From Gari tellinella (lineage: Eukaryota; Mollusca; Bivalvia; Cardiida; Psammobiidae): 64,000 bases of DNA. How positions within the stretch are numbered: the first letter of the stretch is position 1; the number at the start of each line of letters is the position of its first letter. A program made the translations under genes and the position numbers. The stretch spans positions 17,074,540-17,138,539 of the forward strand of contig OV277861.1 of assembly GCA_922989275.2 (NCBI GenBank), given 5' to 3'. The notes under the pieces were generated by a model, which searched no databases, was not told where the DNA came from, and saw only the letters and a list, made by a program, of their open reading frames with translations. Positions 35,725-46,741 of the stretch are shown piece after piece.

Positions 35725-36276
35725 GGCAGATCTTGGTATAAATCAGGCCGAACGGCCGACTGCTGGCCATGTTCAGAAATTAGAACTACACTGTCAGTTT
35801 GAAAAAGGGAATTCAGACTTTATTGTTAAGGTGCTATATTAAAACTAAATTATAAATGAACGCGTGCGCGTATTTGAAACCGAGATATGCGACAGACTGT
35901 CTGTTTAAGAAGTATGAGTTTTAGGAAGTAATCCAACAAAATAGGTCATTGCTGTGTGCCATCTAAATATGTCTTACTAGAATGAAGTTCTTGTAATTTG
36001 AAAGTTTTATAACAGTTGTTTAGCATACAAAATGCATTATTCGTTCTCGTTTGAATTCAGGGATTTGAAAACACATTGTCATGCGTAAAACTGTCTTTCA
36101 ATCCTAGCACCGTACCCCAAGGGAAATTTTCTGTATAAGATTTACATAATGGTAATACATAAGTTTTACATGAATCTTTTCTTTAGACCCGGATATCCCA
36201 TTACATCTTCAAATTAAGTATAATGGTAAACTATTATAAAGAGTAAAGCTTACTCGTCCAGAGTTTATGTACATAC
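35725..36276. other. Non-coding stretch
   Basis: Nothing recognised. Confidence 0.4.
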
Positions 36277-36680
36277 ATAGAGGATATTGTATGAGTGTTC
36301 ATTATTTAAACGAGTTGACTAAAATAATATGACGCGAGCCTTGGCGAGCGTCATATTCATTTTAGTCAACGAGTTTATTAAAAATGATAAATATTGAACA
36401 CGAATGTGATATTCTATTTATCACATTACAAGTTCAAGCACCTATTAAATTGATTTGAAGCCGTAGTTTGTAGACCCTACGCTATATAGATTTTCCGCCA
36501 AACGTTACGTTGTTTACGTTAACGTCATAGTAAATGACGTCATTTGGCACCCCGCTACATGCAGCGCTTATGGACGAACAAGTTAGGCCGGAGCCCAAAA
36601 AACGATATTCCACTAGTGGATTACGATATTTATACAATCGCTTTATGCAACTCCCAGACCGCAAATTATGTGATAAAAAC
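36277..36680. mobile_element. H-type foldback element
   Basis: GAGTTGACTAAAATAATATG, centre ACGCGAGCCTTGGCGAGCGT, complement CATTTTAGTCAACGAG, and a tail matching 20100-20342. Three overlapping ORFs on both strands here are repeat translations. Confidence 0.8.
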
Positions 36681-37037
36681 ATTTATCTTTCGTCTTGGAA
36701 AAACAGCATTCTACTGGATACAATTTCCAGTAAAGGCAAATTCAATGAATCCAGATATTTCGACAAATTGCACAACTCTAGCACATGTAACAAAACATTT
36801 TAACACAGTGCAATGAGAGTAGGATGCCGTACTTTAAAATTCGAGTCTCTCTTTTCGCCCGCCAATCTGTTCGTCCGTCTGTCTGTACTAAAATAAATTC
36901 TTCTATTTCATCTCGTTTTATGCAATAAATTTTATAACTATTTGCACTCGTTAAACATAACACGTTATTTTGTGATCTCTTGAATGGCATTCTGCTAATA
37001 CAAGTAATATCATGTTGTCCTTGAAGTCAGTATTGGA

Positions 37038-37344
37038 AGCAAGCCCTCCCTACAACGGACCTCCGAACAACGATTCCCTCCTTACAACAACAATTGTCGC
37101 GGTTCCCCAATTACGACATTATGTCCAACCTTTTCAATGCTTAAATATCGTCTTGACAGCAAATAACATAATGACGAGTGACAAACATCTTGAATGCAGA
37201 TCAGACGCCGCGGTAAGCGGCGTCTGAGATTTGGATTCAAGCTGTTTTGCATATGTAAGCCAGTTTCCGTCCCTATAACAACTCCCTCCGAACAACAGAA
37301 ACAATATTGTCTCCCATTTGGTATTGTTGTAAGGAGGGAGTACT
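37038..37344. mobile_element. M3 element
   Basis: AAGCCCTCCCTACAACGGAC ... TTGTTGTAAGGAGGGAGTAC, core CAGACGCCGCGGTAAGCGGC. Confidence 0.78.
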
Positions 37345-37537
37345 GCACTCTAAAGACTAGCTTCTTCGTAAAATATTGTGATGTATCTTATTGTTTTGTA
37401 TATTAGTTACATTAAATCACTTGTGTTTTATTGTTTTAAATACTATTAGCAAAGAAACTATGAAATGCATGTTTATGACCGCCAATTCGTCCTACTTACT
37501 TGTTTCATACAGTGTAATGCTTCAAAGAAAACAACTG

Positions 37538-37770
37538 TTAACCCTTGCATAGGCAAATTTAACGTGAGTGTCTTACCAATTCACCCCCGTAATTTTGTCT
37601 GCTTCGATACGATTGTCTGCTATATCGTTTTAAAGTAATTTTAAGGTAGTATTACTAATTTAATTTTGTAACAAGTGTCAAACAGTGGGGATACTGTTCA
37701 AACGCCGTGTTATCAGGGTCCAAACTGTATGCAAATGCGCCCTTTGGTGTCACTAACATTGAAAGGGTAA
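37538..37770. mobile_element. Decayed M2 element
   Basis: TTAACCCTTGCATAGGC, GTCTGCTTCGATACGATTGT, partial core AACGCCGTGTTATCAGGG, end TTGAAAGGGTAA. Confidence 0.6.
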
Positions 37771-38227
37771 AACAAATAATTGTCTAGTTGAAAAACAAAT
37801 TGGGGATTTCGGCTGAAAGACATTTCTACTATATTCCCGTTTACGTTAAATCCCTTTGTACTTGAATAACTATACATTTGGAATACATTTGTCGTTCTAC
37901 CTTTGCCATGCTAAAAACCTGGTTTATTGAATAGCAAACAGTGTAGATATTGTAACACACTGAATTTTATTAAGTACTGTGATTTTAATTAATATGCATG
38001 TTTCTTATAGTGGTGAGATGCCGTTACTTAGTTACAATGTTCCCTCCCTACATCGGCCTTCCCAACAACGACTTCCTCCTATTTTCGACCGTTGCCGCAG
38101 TACCCTAAACAGGACAATTATGGCGACGCTTTTACTGCTGAGTAATGGTTTGTTTAAAGTTGTCGTCAGCTATTTTTCTCAAAGTTACATAATGGATATT
38201 TTGAAAAATATTCTAAAAAATACTTAA

Positions 38228-39270
38228 GGTGGTTCGCGGGTCAGCTTATTCTGTGTCAGAATTCTTTGAAACTTTGATTAAATTGAAATATACCATATGG
38301 AGAGTGAAAAATCGTTTAAATAAAAAAAATTACAGTGCCGTTTTTTTCTGACAGGACCTTTTGTCGAGAAAAGCTCCTTTTTTAATAAACAGGAATATTT
38401 TCTTTAAAAAAGGATAAACTCAATAATGTCTGTACATTCAAGTAAACTGTACATAGACTCAAGATATTGGGCAAACAAAAGTATTTCATGACATATTTTC
38501 TGGAAATATCAATATTTTAAAAAAGTCAAATTCTGAAAATTTCAAATTACAAAAACTCTAGCTGTTTAACATACACTAATGTTACTCTTATTAGATAGAT
38601 AGAACTTAATTCTACTAGTCACGAAAATGTAATGAAAATCTACAGTAGAATTTACATTTTATTCATGATTTCCTGAAATTCTGACAAAATGTTAACACAA
38701 AACGAGTAACCTCCCTTGAGTTCAACTTTAAAATGCCGTCAGCTCTAAATAATACCGTAAGTCAAACCTGTAATAAGGGACCATTGAATACGGTAGCCTG
38801 TAGATATTTAAAGGCAAGTGACTGCTTAACGCATAACAAAAGTAATGTATAAAAGCTCCTTTAGGATCTATCTTTTAGCATTATTTTTGTCCTGTGTTAA
38901 GCTGCCATCTGTCATATAGGCTATAAACCTCCAAAATTTAGCTGCCACTGGACTATACTTGCATCTGATATTATTCATTATTTCGTGACTAAACATAGCC
39001 TGTCCTTTGACTACTGCGTTACATGAATTGACTAGTCACTAAAATCGGACAATTTGTTAAAAACAAGTTTTGTAGCGAGTGGGAATCGAACCTAGAACCT
39101 CTAGATTGCAAGTCAGTCACCGTAACAACTGTGCTAACAGAGAAGACACTGAATCAGATCAAACTTTTCTTTATCTAAATTTTCTACTATAAGCACGTGT
39201 CGCAAAGATCAGGTGAAAGTCATCAGCATTTCCGGAACTCGAGATGCGGGCCGCCCGCTGTTGAACCACC
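38228..39270. mobile_element. T1 element, complete, 1,043 bp, TTAA target duplication
   Basis: Ends GGTGGTTCGCGGG and GAACCACC (8 bp perfect inverted, then looser) sit between TTAA 38224-38227 and 39271-39274. Use of TTAA recalls piggyBac-type transposition, but no transposase is encoded. It contains a hairpin (about 38815-38905) and a tRNA-like block (39074-39150). Confidence 0.87.
39074..39150 (-). repeat. tRNA-like block inside the complete T1
   Basis: GTTAGCACAGTTGTTACGG as box A-like and AGGTTCGATTCCCACTCG as box B, minus strand. Confidence 0.6.
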
Positions 39271-39525
39271 TTAATGACGAGGGACAAACAGCTTGAATCC
39301 AGATCAGATGCCGCGTTACGCGGCGTCTGTTCTGGTTTAAAGCTGTTTGCAAATGTAAATCAATTTCTCTCCCTATAACCACTCCCTTCGAACAACCCAC
39401 ACAATTGTTGTCCGCCATTGGTTGTCGGTGTAGAGATGGAGCGATGTAGTAGTTATCCTTGACCAAAGTTTATCGCAAAGCAATAAGTCTGGTTTTCTAA
39501 TGGCGGTTACTAAGTGGTATTATAC

Positions 39526-39845
39526 CGTGCGCCCTCCCTACAACGACTCCCTCCTTACAACGACTCTTGCCGCTGTTCTCTAAACAGGGCAATTATGTCT
39601 AACCTGTTCACGGCTGCAATGTCGTCTGCTTCAAATTGTCGTCTGCTGTTTTTCTCAGTTACATAATGGACATTTAGTTAGAAAAAAAAAACTTAATGAC
39701 GAGTGACAAAGAGCTTGACGCGGCGTCTGATCTGGTTTCAAGCTGTTTGCAAATGTTATCCATTTTCTCTCCCTGTAACGACTCCTTCCGAACAACGCAC
39801 ACAGTTTTTGTCTCTCATTGAGTGTCGTTGTTGAGAGGGAGCGCT
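39526..39845. mobile_element. M3 element with half a hairpin
   Basis: GCGCCCTCCCTACAACG to GTCGTTGTTGAGAGGGAGCG. The left stem of the core is deleted (GAGCTTGACGCGGCGTCTGA). It shows the uninterrupted T1 site ACTTAATGACGAG. Confidence 0.82.
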
Positions 39846-39961
39846 GTATATTCATACTTTTTTTGTTATACAACTCCTCGAAAAATCGACTCTAAACAAA
39901 TGACATTATAAAGAGACTATATGCAAAGGTCAATTAATAATCCATGATATATTTTTAAACA

Positions 39962-40025
39962 GTTCGGTAGCTCAGTGGGGAGAACAATCAACCAGTAAGC
40001 GAAAATCCCTAATTCTAGTCTCGGC
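39962..40025 (+). repeat. tRNA-like SINE head, degenerate
   Basis: GGTAGCTCAGTGGGGAGAAC matches box A. The box B region (ATTCTAGTCTCGGCC) is weak. Confidence 0.45.
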
Positions 40026-40530
40026 CTGACTGTGCGCCTTTCTATCTCTTCAACAACTACAATTGACATTATTATACTGCAAAGTAAGTTCCTTACTTTT
40101 CATTGGTCAACGAGCCCTAGACGTACTCCCTTGTACCCTGTGAGCTGACGGGGTACATGGAAATGCAGCTGTTTTCATTGGCTGACAGGTCCCTGAGTCT
40201 TGCTTTGCAGAAAATAAGATGGCCGATTGCTCGACAGGATTGAGTGCATTCAATCGTGCATCATCCGTTTTAATTCCATTTCGTCTAAGAACCATTCGCT
40301 GTTTGGATCTTTCAACAGTCGCATTATTTCTGGGAAAATTTTTTTCGCCGAATATGCCCATTTTTCTTATGAATAACAACGTCAGAAACATATGACGTCA
40401 CAAGTTTACGCTCAACGTTATCTGCTTTGGCGCGATTTTGTTATAGTTTATTATAAGCACTGTACACGACAAATTGCGAAATATTTCGTTTGAACAGTGA
40501 AAACTTTGCAGTATAAAAAATTCGTTGTAC

Positions 40531-40658
40531 AGTTTCTTCACAGTGTACATGAGGATTTCTTTCCGGCTGGTAAAATCATGTAACCCTCGCCTAACGGCTC
40601 GGGCAACATGATTTACCTCAGCCGGGAAGAAATCCTCATGTACACTGTGAAGAAACTA
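40531..40658. repeat. Long near-perfect hairpin
   Basis: AGTTTCTTCACAGTGTACAT and GAGGATTTCTT at the left, fully inverted at the right; apex region CTCGCCTAACGGCTCGGG. Stem about 60 bp. Confidence 0.85.
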
Positions 40659-40784
40659 TAACTAATAATGTGAGATGATGTTGATATCATCCGTAATGAA
40701 ACTAAACATTTTGACGTGACAACTCATTTACTCAATCTGACTGTTTAGGTTTGATTTCAACAATATATTGCAAAATAGCAAACA

Positions 40785-40840
40785 GTGTATACCCTGATCA
40801 GAGGGTCCTAGATCAGTGTATACGCTGTTTGCGTAGGATA
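40785..40840. repeat. Hairpin core of M4 type
   Basis: GCAAACAGTGTATACCCTGA ... TCAGTGTATACGCTGTTTGC; apex AGGGTCCTAGATC. Confidence 0.7.
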
Positions 40841-40973
40841 AAGTGTACTCTTCATAGAGATGCTATTGGTAAATATCAAGAATATTCGTCGCTGGAGTTC
40901 AATGTGTTAATGTTATGATTAATCTCAACTATCGGCTCAGTAACTATGCTGACCTATGTACACCATCTTCTTA

Positions 40974-41173
40974 TACAGTAAAACCTCTCTATAACGACCA
41001 CGAAAATATGTTAATTAGTTCGTGTTAACGACAGATGTATGCTTAAAGCAAGGTGACAGTAAAACAGAAGGCTCGTTTCGAAACTTCTGTTTTACTGTCA
41101 CATTGCTTTAAGATGACGCATGTCTTTTAAACAATTATTTAGCATTCGTTTTAGTGATCGTTATAGACAAATT
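40974..41173. mobile_element. M6 element
   Basis: Ends ACCTCTCTATAACGACCAC and GTGATCGTTATAGA. The central hairpin GCTTAAAGCAAGGTGACAGT pairs with its complement, apex GGCTCGTTTCGAAAC. A related decayed left end lies at about 45200-45290. Confidence 0.65.
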
Positions 41174-41247
41174 TAAATGTAATTCAATTTCAAAAGACAA
41201 TTAATCGGATATAAAGTCAAATGGATGACTTGTGTTAATTAAGTACA

Positions 41248-41603
41248 TTGTTCCCTCCCTACAACGGCCCTCCCAACAACGACTACTTCCTTACAACGAC
41301 CCTTGTCGCAGTTCCCTTAACAGGACAATAGTATATAACGCTTTTTCTGCCGCAATATCGTCTGCTTAATATTGTCGTCTGCTGTTTTCTTAAATTAAAT
41401 AATTGGCATTTTGACAGAAAAAAAACTTATTGACGAGGACAAACAGCTTGACTCCAGATTAGACGCCGCATATTGCGGCGTCTGATCTGGATTCAAACTG
41501 TTTGCAAATATAAGCCAATTTCCTACCTATAACGACTAACTCCGAACAAATAGTGCACACACATTCTGTCTCCCATAGGCTGTCGTTGTAGTGAGGGAGC
41601 GCT
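41248..41603. mobile_element. M3 element
   Basis: TTCCCTCCCTACAACGGCCC to GTCGTTGTAGTGAGGGAGCG; core TTAGACGCCGCATATTGCGG; intact equivalent of the T1 target (ACTTATTGACGAG). Confidence 0.85.
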
Positions 41604-41841
41604 TATTTCCAAATAAAACATTTTCGGCCTTTTCTGCTACATACAGTATACCCTCCAAGCTTGAAGCTTGTCTGCTGGGACGAAATGATTTAACTATTTG
41701 TCTCTTACCCGGTGCATGCTGTCGATTCTAAGACAATTCTTGAGTTCTTCCAAAAGCTACCGACATGTCAATGATAATGTTCGAATAACGCTGTCCTCCT
41801 GTCAGTGGTAATATTATTGTCAGCTTAATATTTTGACCGCC

Positions 41842-41929
41842 TTAACCCCTTCACGACCTTGCCCAGAGTACAATGGTTGAACGTCAAATAATTTGGATCC
41901 TGAACAGACGCCGCGTAGACAAAAAACGA
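41842..41929. mobile_element. Left half of an M2 element, cut by M5
   Basis: TTAACCCCTTCACGACCTTG to CAGACGCCGCGTAG, ending where an M5 copy begins. Confidence 0.65.
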
Positions 41930-42105
41930 TCGTAAGTCAAAACTTTAAAATACATTTAATTTCTGATTTCTCTATCTAATTATGTCAAGACGATTCCGAA
42001 GAGATGTTACAAGACAGGATTAGATGGAGAAATATACAATAATTGATACTTTTATAATTTGACTTACCTCAACATTTTGTCGTACGAAGTTTTATGAAAC
42101 GGGAC
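41930..42105. mobile_element. M5 element, left end missing
   Basis: GATCGTAAGTCAAAACTTTA to TTTGTCGTACGAAGTTTTAT; matches 48985-49180 closely. Confidence 0.75.
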
Positions 42106-42109
42106 TCAT

Positions 42110-43000
42110 ATATTGATCAATTGTTTAACAAGTCGACTTTAGTGAATTTTGCTGTTCACTTAAAATTCAAAATTCTGATAAAAATATAGCTTGGACATTA
42201 ATAGTAAAACATTTAAATATGACTTATCACGTGAAATGTAGCTACGACATGGTTTATACAATATATCACATTTTCGGAGATCTCTATTTGCCATATTGCA
42301 AAGTGTCGTGTTCTGATATCACTATGTTTCTGTATATCGACTTGCATGTGGTTTGTTTTGGGATTGAAGGTGTCTATGAGAGAATTTTACTACAGTCGAA
42401 ACTCGATACTTGTAACTCGCTTTAATTGACATTACCCGTAGTTCATTAGTTTATTTTATGATAACTCGATCCTGCTTAAGTCGAACATGCCCGTATTTCT
42501 ATATGTTTAGTGGCAATTATTGGGCTACAAATCTATTCATGTTGTTTTAATGCTTATATCTCCATTTTGGCGATTTCATGACAATCTAAAATGTATTATT
42601 AAATACAATACCAATTTGCTCTGCTGCTTGTCTAGAAACGCGTTGTTTGTAATTTGTATAATTGCTGTTCCAAACAGTTTTACGGTAAATGTAATTTTCT
42701 TCATCGGTCACTGTGCAGGTGCTTTACTGCATTTCAATAAAGGGAATTTAAATATATGTTAATATTTAATAGTCAGTTTTGTATTATGGACATAGAAGTT
42801 AGTCAAGGGAAATGAGACGCATAGTTATTTGGTGCCCTTCTTCGTTTGTTTGACACTAACATGATACTTTAAAAAATAAATTCCACATCGTTCAACTTTG
42901 TTTAAAGCACATTCAGTCCTTTAAGCAATGGAAAGGTAGCCAGACAGAGCATATATCAAACACAGACATATTGACGAAGGGTAACACCTAGCATGTATAT
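42110..43000. other. Non-coding stretch
   Basis: Two frames of 68 and 80 codons have no recognisable similarity; no repeat identified. Confidence 0.35.
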
Positions 43001-43007
43001 CAATACT

Positions 43008-43072
43008 ATATGATCAGCGATATATGACTTATTCAGTATCGCAGTGCAGTAAAACCCAACTCACTCAGTCCA
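43008..43072 (+). repeat. SINE/LINE 3' tail, second copy
   Basis: ATATATGACTTATTCAGTAT then CGCAGTGCAGTAAAACCCAA and CTCACTCAGTCC; related to 8380-8445. Confidence 0.5.
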
Positions 43073-43095
43073 ATTAAACGACTCTTTATTCCTTT

Positions 43096-43307
43096 TACCC
43101 CATTCACTCTCAATAACGCTTCAAAGCGCGATCGCAAACAATGTGGGTCCTGATCAGACGCCGCGTAATGCGGCGTCTGATTAGGACCCAAATTGTTTGA
43201 AACTCGTATTGATATATTTTAAGTCATATAACTTTAAATTTAAGATTGAAACGTGTATTGCAGACAACACTAATGAAGCAGACGACAATAAAGCGGTGAA
43301 GGGGTAA
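43096..43307. mobile_element. M2 element
   Basis: TACCCCATTCACTCTCAATA, core CAGACGCCGCGTAATGCGGC, end AAAGCGGTGAAGGGGTAA. Confidence 0.82.
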
Positions 43308-43309
43308 CA

Positions 43310-43877
43310 TTCCCCAGAACAATTTGATCATAAAACAGTTAAATGATGTGTTTAGTCTTAATGCAATCATGTACTTAAGCATTTTGCAATCCCTTATTAC
43401 TGTGTTTTATCCATTTTTTTAAAATAGATATTACTTGATGAATATGATATTTTGAGAACTATGACTACTATTTGGTGTTTTCACCTTGACATTTCTGTAT
43501 GAAAGGTTGACCTATAAAACCTGACAAAATGTTGGTGAATATGTGCCTAGTTTGATCGATTGCAAACTTTTCGCCTTTCAAAGAAGTTGTCAGATCCCAT
43601 CCACTATCCGGCCGTGTCGTTCATTATAATGCTGCTAAGTGTAAGAGTCAATTGAACACAAAATCGATCATTCCATACATTGGTTTGACATTTTAATGTC
43701 AGAAAAGTACCCATAGCAGAAACCAACCGGCAATATTGTATACAGTCTTACCTCCAAAAAACCATACTCTTTCAAATTGGACGTTTTCAATTAGAAATCG
43801 CTTTGCCAAAATGTTGTTCTACTTGCTTGCTGATCAACGAAAAGAATTACAGAACACTCACAACAGGTGGCACCTCT
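43310..43877. other. Non-coding stretch
   Basis: Nothing recognised. Confidence 0.35.
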
Positions 43878-44016
43878 TTTACCCATTACCTCATAAATAC
43901 GCCTTTTTACGCCTTTAACTTATTTCTAACTGAGGAAAATAGTTCTTACTTATACAGTTATGAATATGTATGGTAAGAGAACTAGAAAACATGTTATTGA
44001 TTGGGTAAATGGTTAA
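43878..44016. mobile_element. Partial M1 element lacking the hairpin
   Basis: ACCCATTACCTCATAAATAC to TTGGGTAAATGGTTAA with ACTGAGGAAAATAGTTC. Confidence 0.5.
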
Positions 44017-44019
44017 AGG

Positions 44020-44925
44020 TCACTTCGCCTTACATGTATCTGTTGTCCTTCATTATTAAATTACCTATATTAAAATACAGTTAATTAATACGGTTTCAAC
44101 TTTTAAACTGATTCCACCCTAAACGATTCAACTTTTAACAGGACATTGCTCTGATGTCCGGAAGAGGTCGTTTTTCAGCAGTAATTCAGCAGTAATTACT
44201 ATATTACGATCCTATAGGAGTCCTCTAATCAGGGTATACACTGTTGCAAATATAATTAATATGGTGAGCGCCGTGGTATTGAAATAGTTAATTGTTTTTT
44301 CAAATGCCCGTCCTATGGTAACGACGAACAATATCAGCTCGTATGCATTCATGGAATTTTCGTGAAGTCATTTGTCCAAACGATTGGGTCGGATTTTAAA
44401 TCTCTATGGTGTTTTATTCATGCCTGTATCGACACCAAGTGTTTAAATTGCGCAAAAATTGTCTCTGTACTGGATCAATATTGTGATATTGGAATGTTTA
44501 ATCATTATGATTCGACATAACTGTATAAAAATCAAACAACCATGGAAAAAGTATGGACTATTTACTTGTTCCTAAGCTTCACGATCATGGTGTCATCTGA
44601 TTGATATTTAGATTCATTAACAATATTGAAGTTAGTGTCAAACAGATTATTTACTGAAAAGGGTTACCCGGCGTTTGATCCGCCTGTGAACTGTTTACAA
44701 ATATAATGCAGTCACTGGAGGGATACTAGTTCCATGTGTTCGGAGACATTCCGTATAAAATTCAAAAATCTGGTTCAATAGAGAAGACGTTTTCAATTCC
44801 CGTGTAAACTCAATTAAAGGCGAACGTAAAACATAAGTTATTTTAATATATTACTGGTGCGTTTTCATCGGCGTTGCAAATTGTTTGAAACTGGTCAAAT
44901 GCTTGGTTATCCGGCATTTGATATG
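44020..44925. other. Non-coding stretch with two decayed cores
   Basis: Half-cores at about 44200-44250 (GAGTCCTCTAATCAGGGTAT, M4-like) and 44636-44702 (GGCGTTTGATCCGCC, M2-like). No gene. Confidence 0.35.
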
Positions 44926-44929
44926 GCTT

Positions 44930-45181
44930 TTAACCCTTTACCTGATAGCCTATTTATAGTATTAAAGATAGGTGACTACTTAAAGCAGGTTGAAAGTAAA
45001 GTAGAATGCGCCTTAGGGCGCATTCTGCTTTACTTTCAGCCTGCTTTAAGCTACCATGTGCTATAATATAGAAAATATTCCTTATAATACATATTCATTA
45101 CTGATTAAATTGGAACTATTTTCTTCAGCGGATGAATAAATCATATCCGCTAAAAGGCGCTGCTATGGGGGAAAGGGTTAA
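44930..45181. mobile_element. M1 element
   Basis: TTAA-bounded; very similar to 9097-9348, including CATATTCATTACTGATTAAA. Confidence 0.88.
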
Positions 45182-45510
45182 TTGTTTGTAATGAAATTAC
45201 GGTAAAATATCTCTACTACGACCACTAAAAAGAAGGCTGATTGATTGTTGTTTTAAACGACAGGTGACAGTTTAAAGCAAGGTTATATTTAAATTCCGTA
45301 ACCATGTTTTCTTTAAGCAAACATGTGTCGTAAACACATTATACATTAATACAAGCATAATGTCTCCCCAAACGCACAGGTACTTGGCACATCTAGTCGC
45401 TTTTAGTATATATGTACCATATAACAGAGAAAAGGTATACAATAGGTAGTCCAAACTATTAATATGAACTGTACTTAACCAGTTCATGTTCAAATTTATC
45501 GTAAGGTTTC

Positions 45511-45676
45511 TAGCACTTCGCCGCCATATTGTCGACTGCTTCAATATTGTTTTCTGCAATATCTTTTCAAGGTTAGATTTAAGGCAGAATAACTGACTGG
45601 CGTAACGCGGCGTCTGATCAGGATCAAAATTGTTTGCAAATACGCTTTATGACGGCATCAAGAGTGAAAGGGTTAA
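45511..45676. mobile_element. Decayed M2 element, reverse orientation
   Basis: CGTCTGCTT-type segment (GTCGACTGCTTCAATATTG), right half-core GTAACGCGGCGTCTGATCAG, end GAGTGAAAGGGTTAA. Confidence 0.6.
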
Positions 45677-45679
45677 AAC

Positions 45680-46290
45680 GACTAGATCTCTGAAATTCGC
45701 TTGAAGTACCTTTGAGAAATGATTAATGTTTCAAGATTCACTTTTTATTTGATGAAATAACATCAAAAAACGCCAAAGCAAAAATACGTGAACGTATAAA
45801 ATAGTACACAAAACTCGCCCATGTCGTTTCTGATGTCCATACGAAAGTATTCGTAAACATAGGGGATATTTAGTCGGGTTAACCTGTGAACGCTTTTACG
45901 GCTTGAGCGTTCAACTACTTTCATTACAGGCAACACTTTTCTGTCCAAACATAATCTTTTCCGCACTCAGTTATCCTATTTGATGACAGAGAAAAAAGTT
46001 TTAAAAATATAACTAGGGCAAGTACCTGTGCCCCAATGTACGACTCTACTCATTCCGACATTTCATTTTCTTTATTACACAAATGTTTATAACATACATG
46101 TACATTGAATTAAAGTGAAAACACTGATTTTATACTCAATGGATTATTTAATACAAAAAAACGTGTGTGTATACTTTCTAACAGAAGACAATTAACCTAA
46201 TTGCAGAAGCTTCACACGATTGTTTATTAATGAAGTTTCTCACTAAGTCAATTGCGATTTATTACGCTCGTACAAATTCTATATAAGCAG
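45680..46290. other. 3' flank of the transporter gene
   Basis: No coding sequence recognised. It lies just beyond the candidate poly(A) signals at 46223-46263. Confidence 0.4.
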
Positions 46291-46293
46291 AAG

Positions 46294-46506
46294 TTTAACC
46301 CTTTCACTCTTACTGACGCCAAAAAGCGCGTTTGCAAACAGTTTGGATCCTGACCAGACGCCGCGTCATGCGGCGTTCAATCAGGATTCAAACTGTTTGA
46401 CACTTGTATAGATATATTTTAAGACATAATACATTGAATTTTACTTTGAACCGATCTTGCAAATAATACAATTGAAGCAGACGACAGTGAAACGGTGAAG
46501 GGGTAA
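46294..46506. mobile_element. M2 element in the transporter 3' region
   Basis: TTAACCCTTTCACTCTTACT, core CCAGACGCCGCGTCATGCGG, end CGGTGAAGGGGTAA; 41 bp from the stop codon and before the nearest AATAAA, so probably transcribed as 3' UTR. Confidence 0.82.
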
Positions 46507-46547
46507 TACTCTCACTCTCACGAATTTGGAAGCGAAAGAGTTAAGTA

Positions 46548-46741
46548 TTACATCGTCGGCTGATCTTCAAGCAGTTCATCATCATCAATAGGAACTAGTT
46601 CGTATTCATTATTATTCACACTTTGATTTCTTCTCTTTTGAATGACTGATAAATATAATGATATTAGTGAGTTGACGAGTGCAACAGCCGCTGATAGATA
46701 GAAGATTGGGTCGTATTTACCATACACGTCCTTGATCACAC
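46548..46741 (-). CDS. Transporter last coding exon (helix 12, tail, TAA)
   Basis: It is 194 nt with acceptor TATTTCAG. It reads VIKDVYGKYDPIFYLSAAVA, the family's loop before helix 12 (D-x-x-G-x-Y-D-x-x-F-Y), then a basic stop-transfer KRR and an acidic tail. TAA is at 46550-46548. An M2 element begins 41 bp past the stop. Candidate AATAAA signals on the minus strand are at 46263-46258 and 46228-46223. Confidence 0.88.

Larger units (their letters stand above)
38037..39444. mobile_element. M3 element interrupted by T1
   Basis: The left part 38037-38227 (CTCCCTACATCGGCCTTCCC to AAAATACTTAA) and right part 39271-39444 (TTAATGACGAGGGACAAACA to GTGTAGAGATGGAG) join as one M3 element at TTAA, as shown by intact relatives at 39526 and 41248. 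Confidence 0.85.

Noticed and set aside
36534..36816. Three overlapping ORFs on both strands
   Set aside because: They translate an H-type foldback element; related DNA at 20100-20342 does not keep the frames.
40107..40391. 94-residue minus-strand ORF
   Set aside because: No domain, no splice signals of note, flanked by a hairpin and a SINE head.
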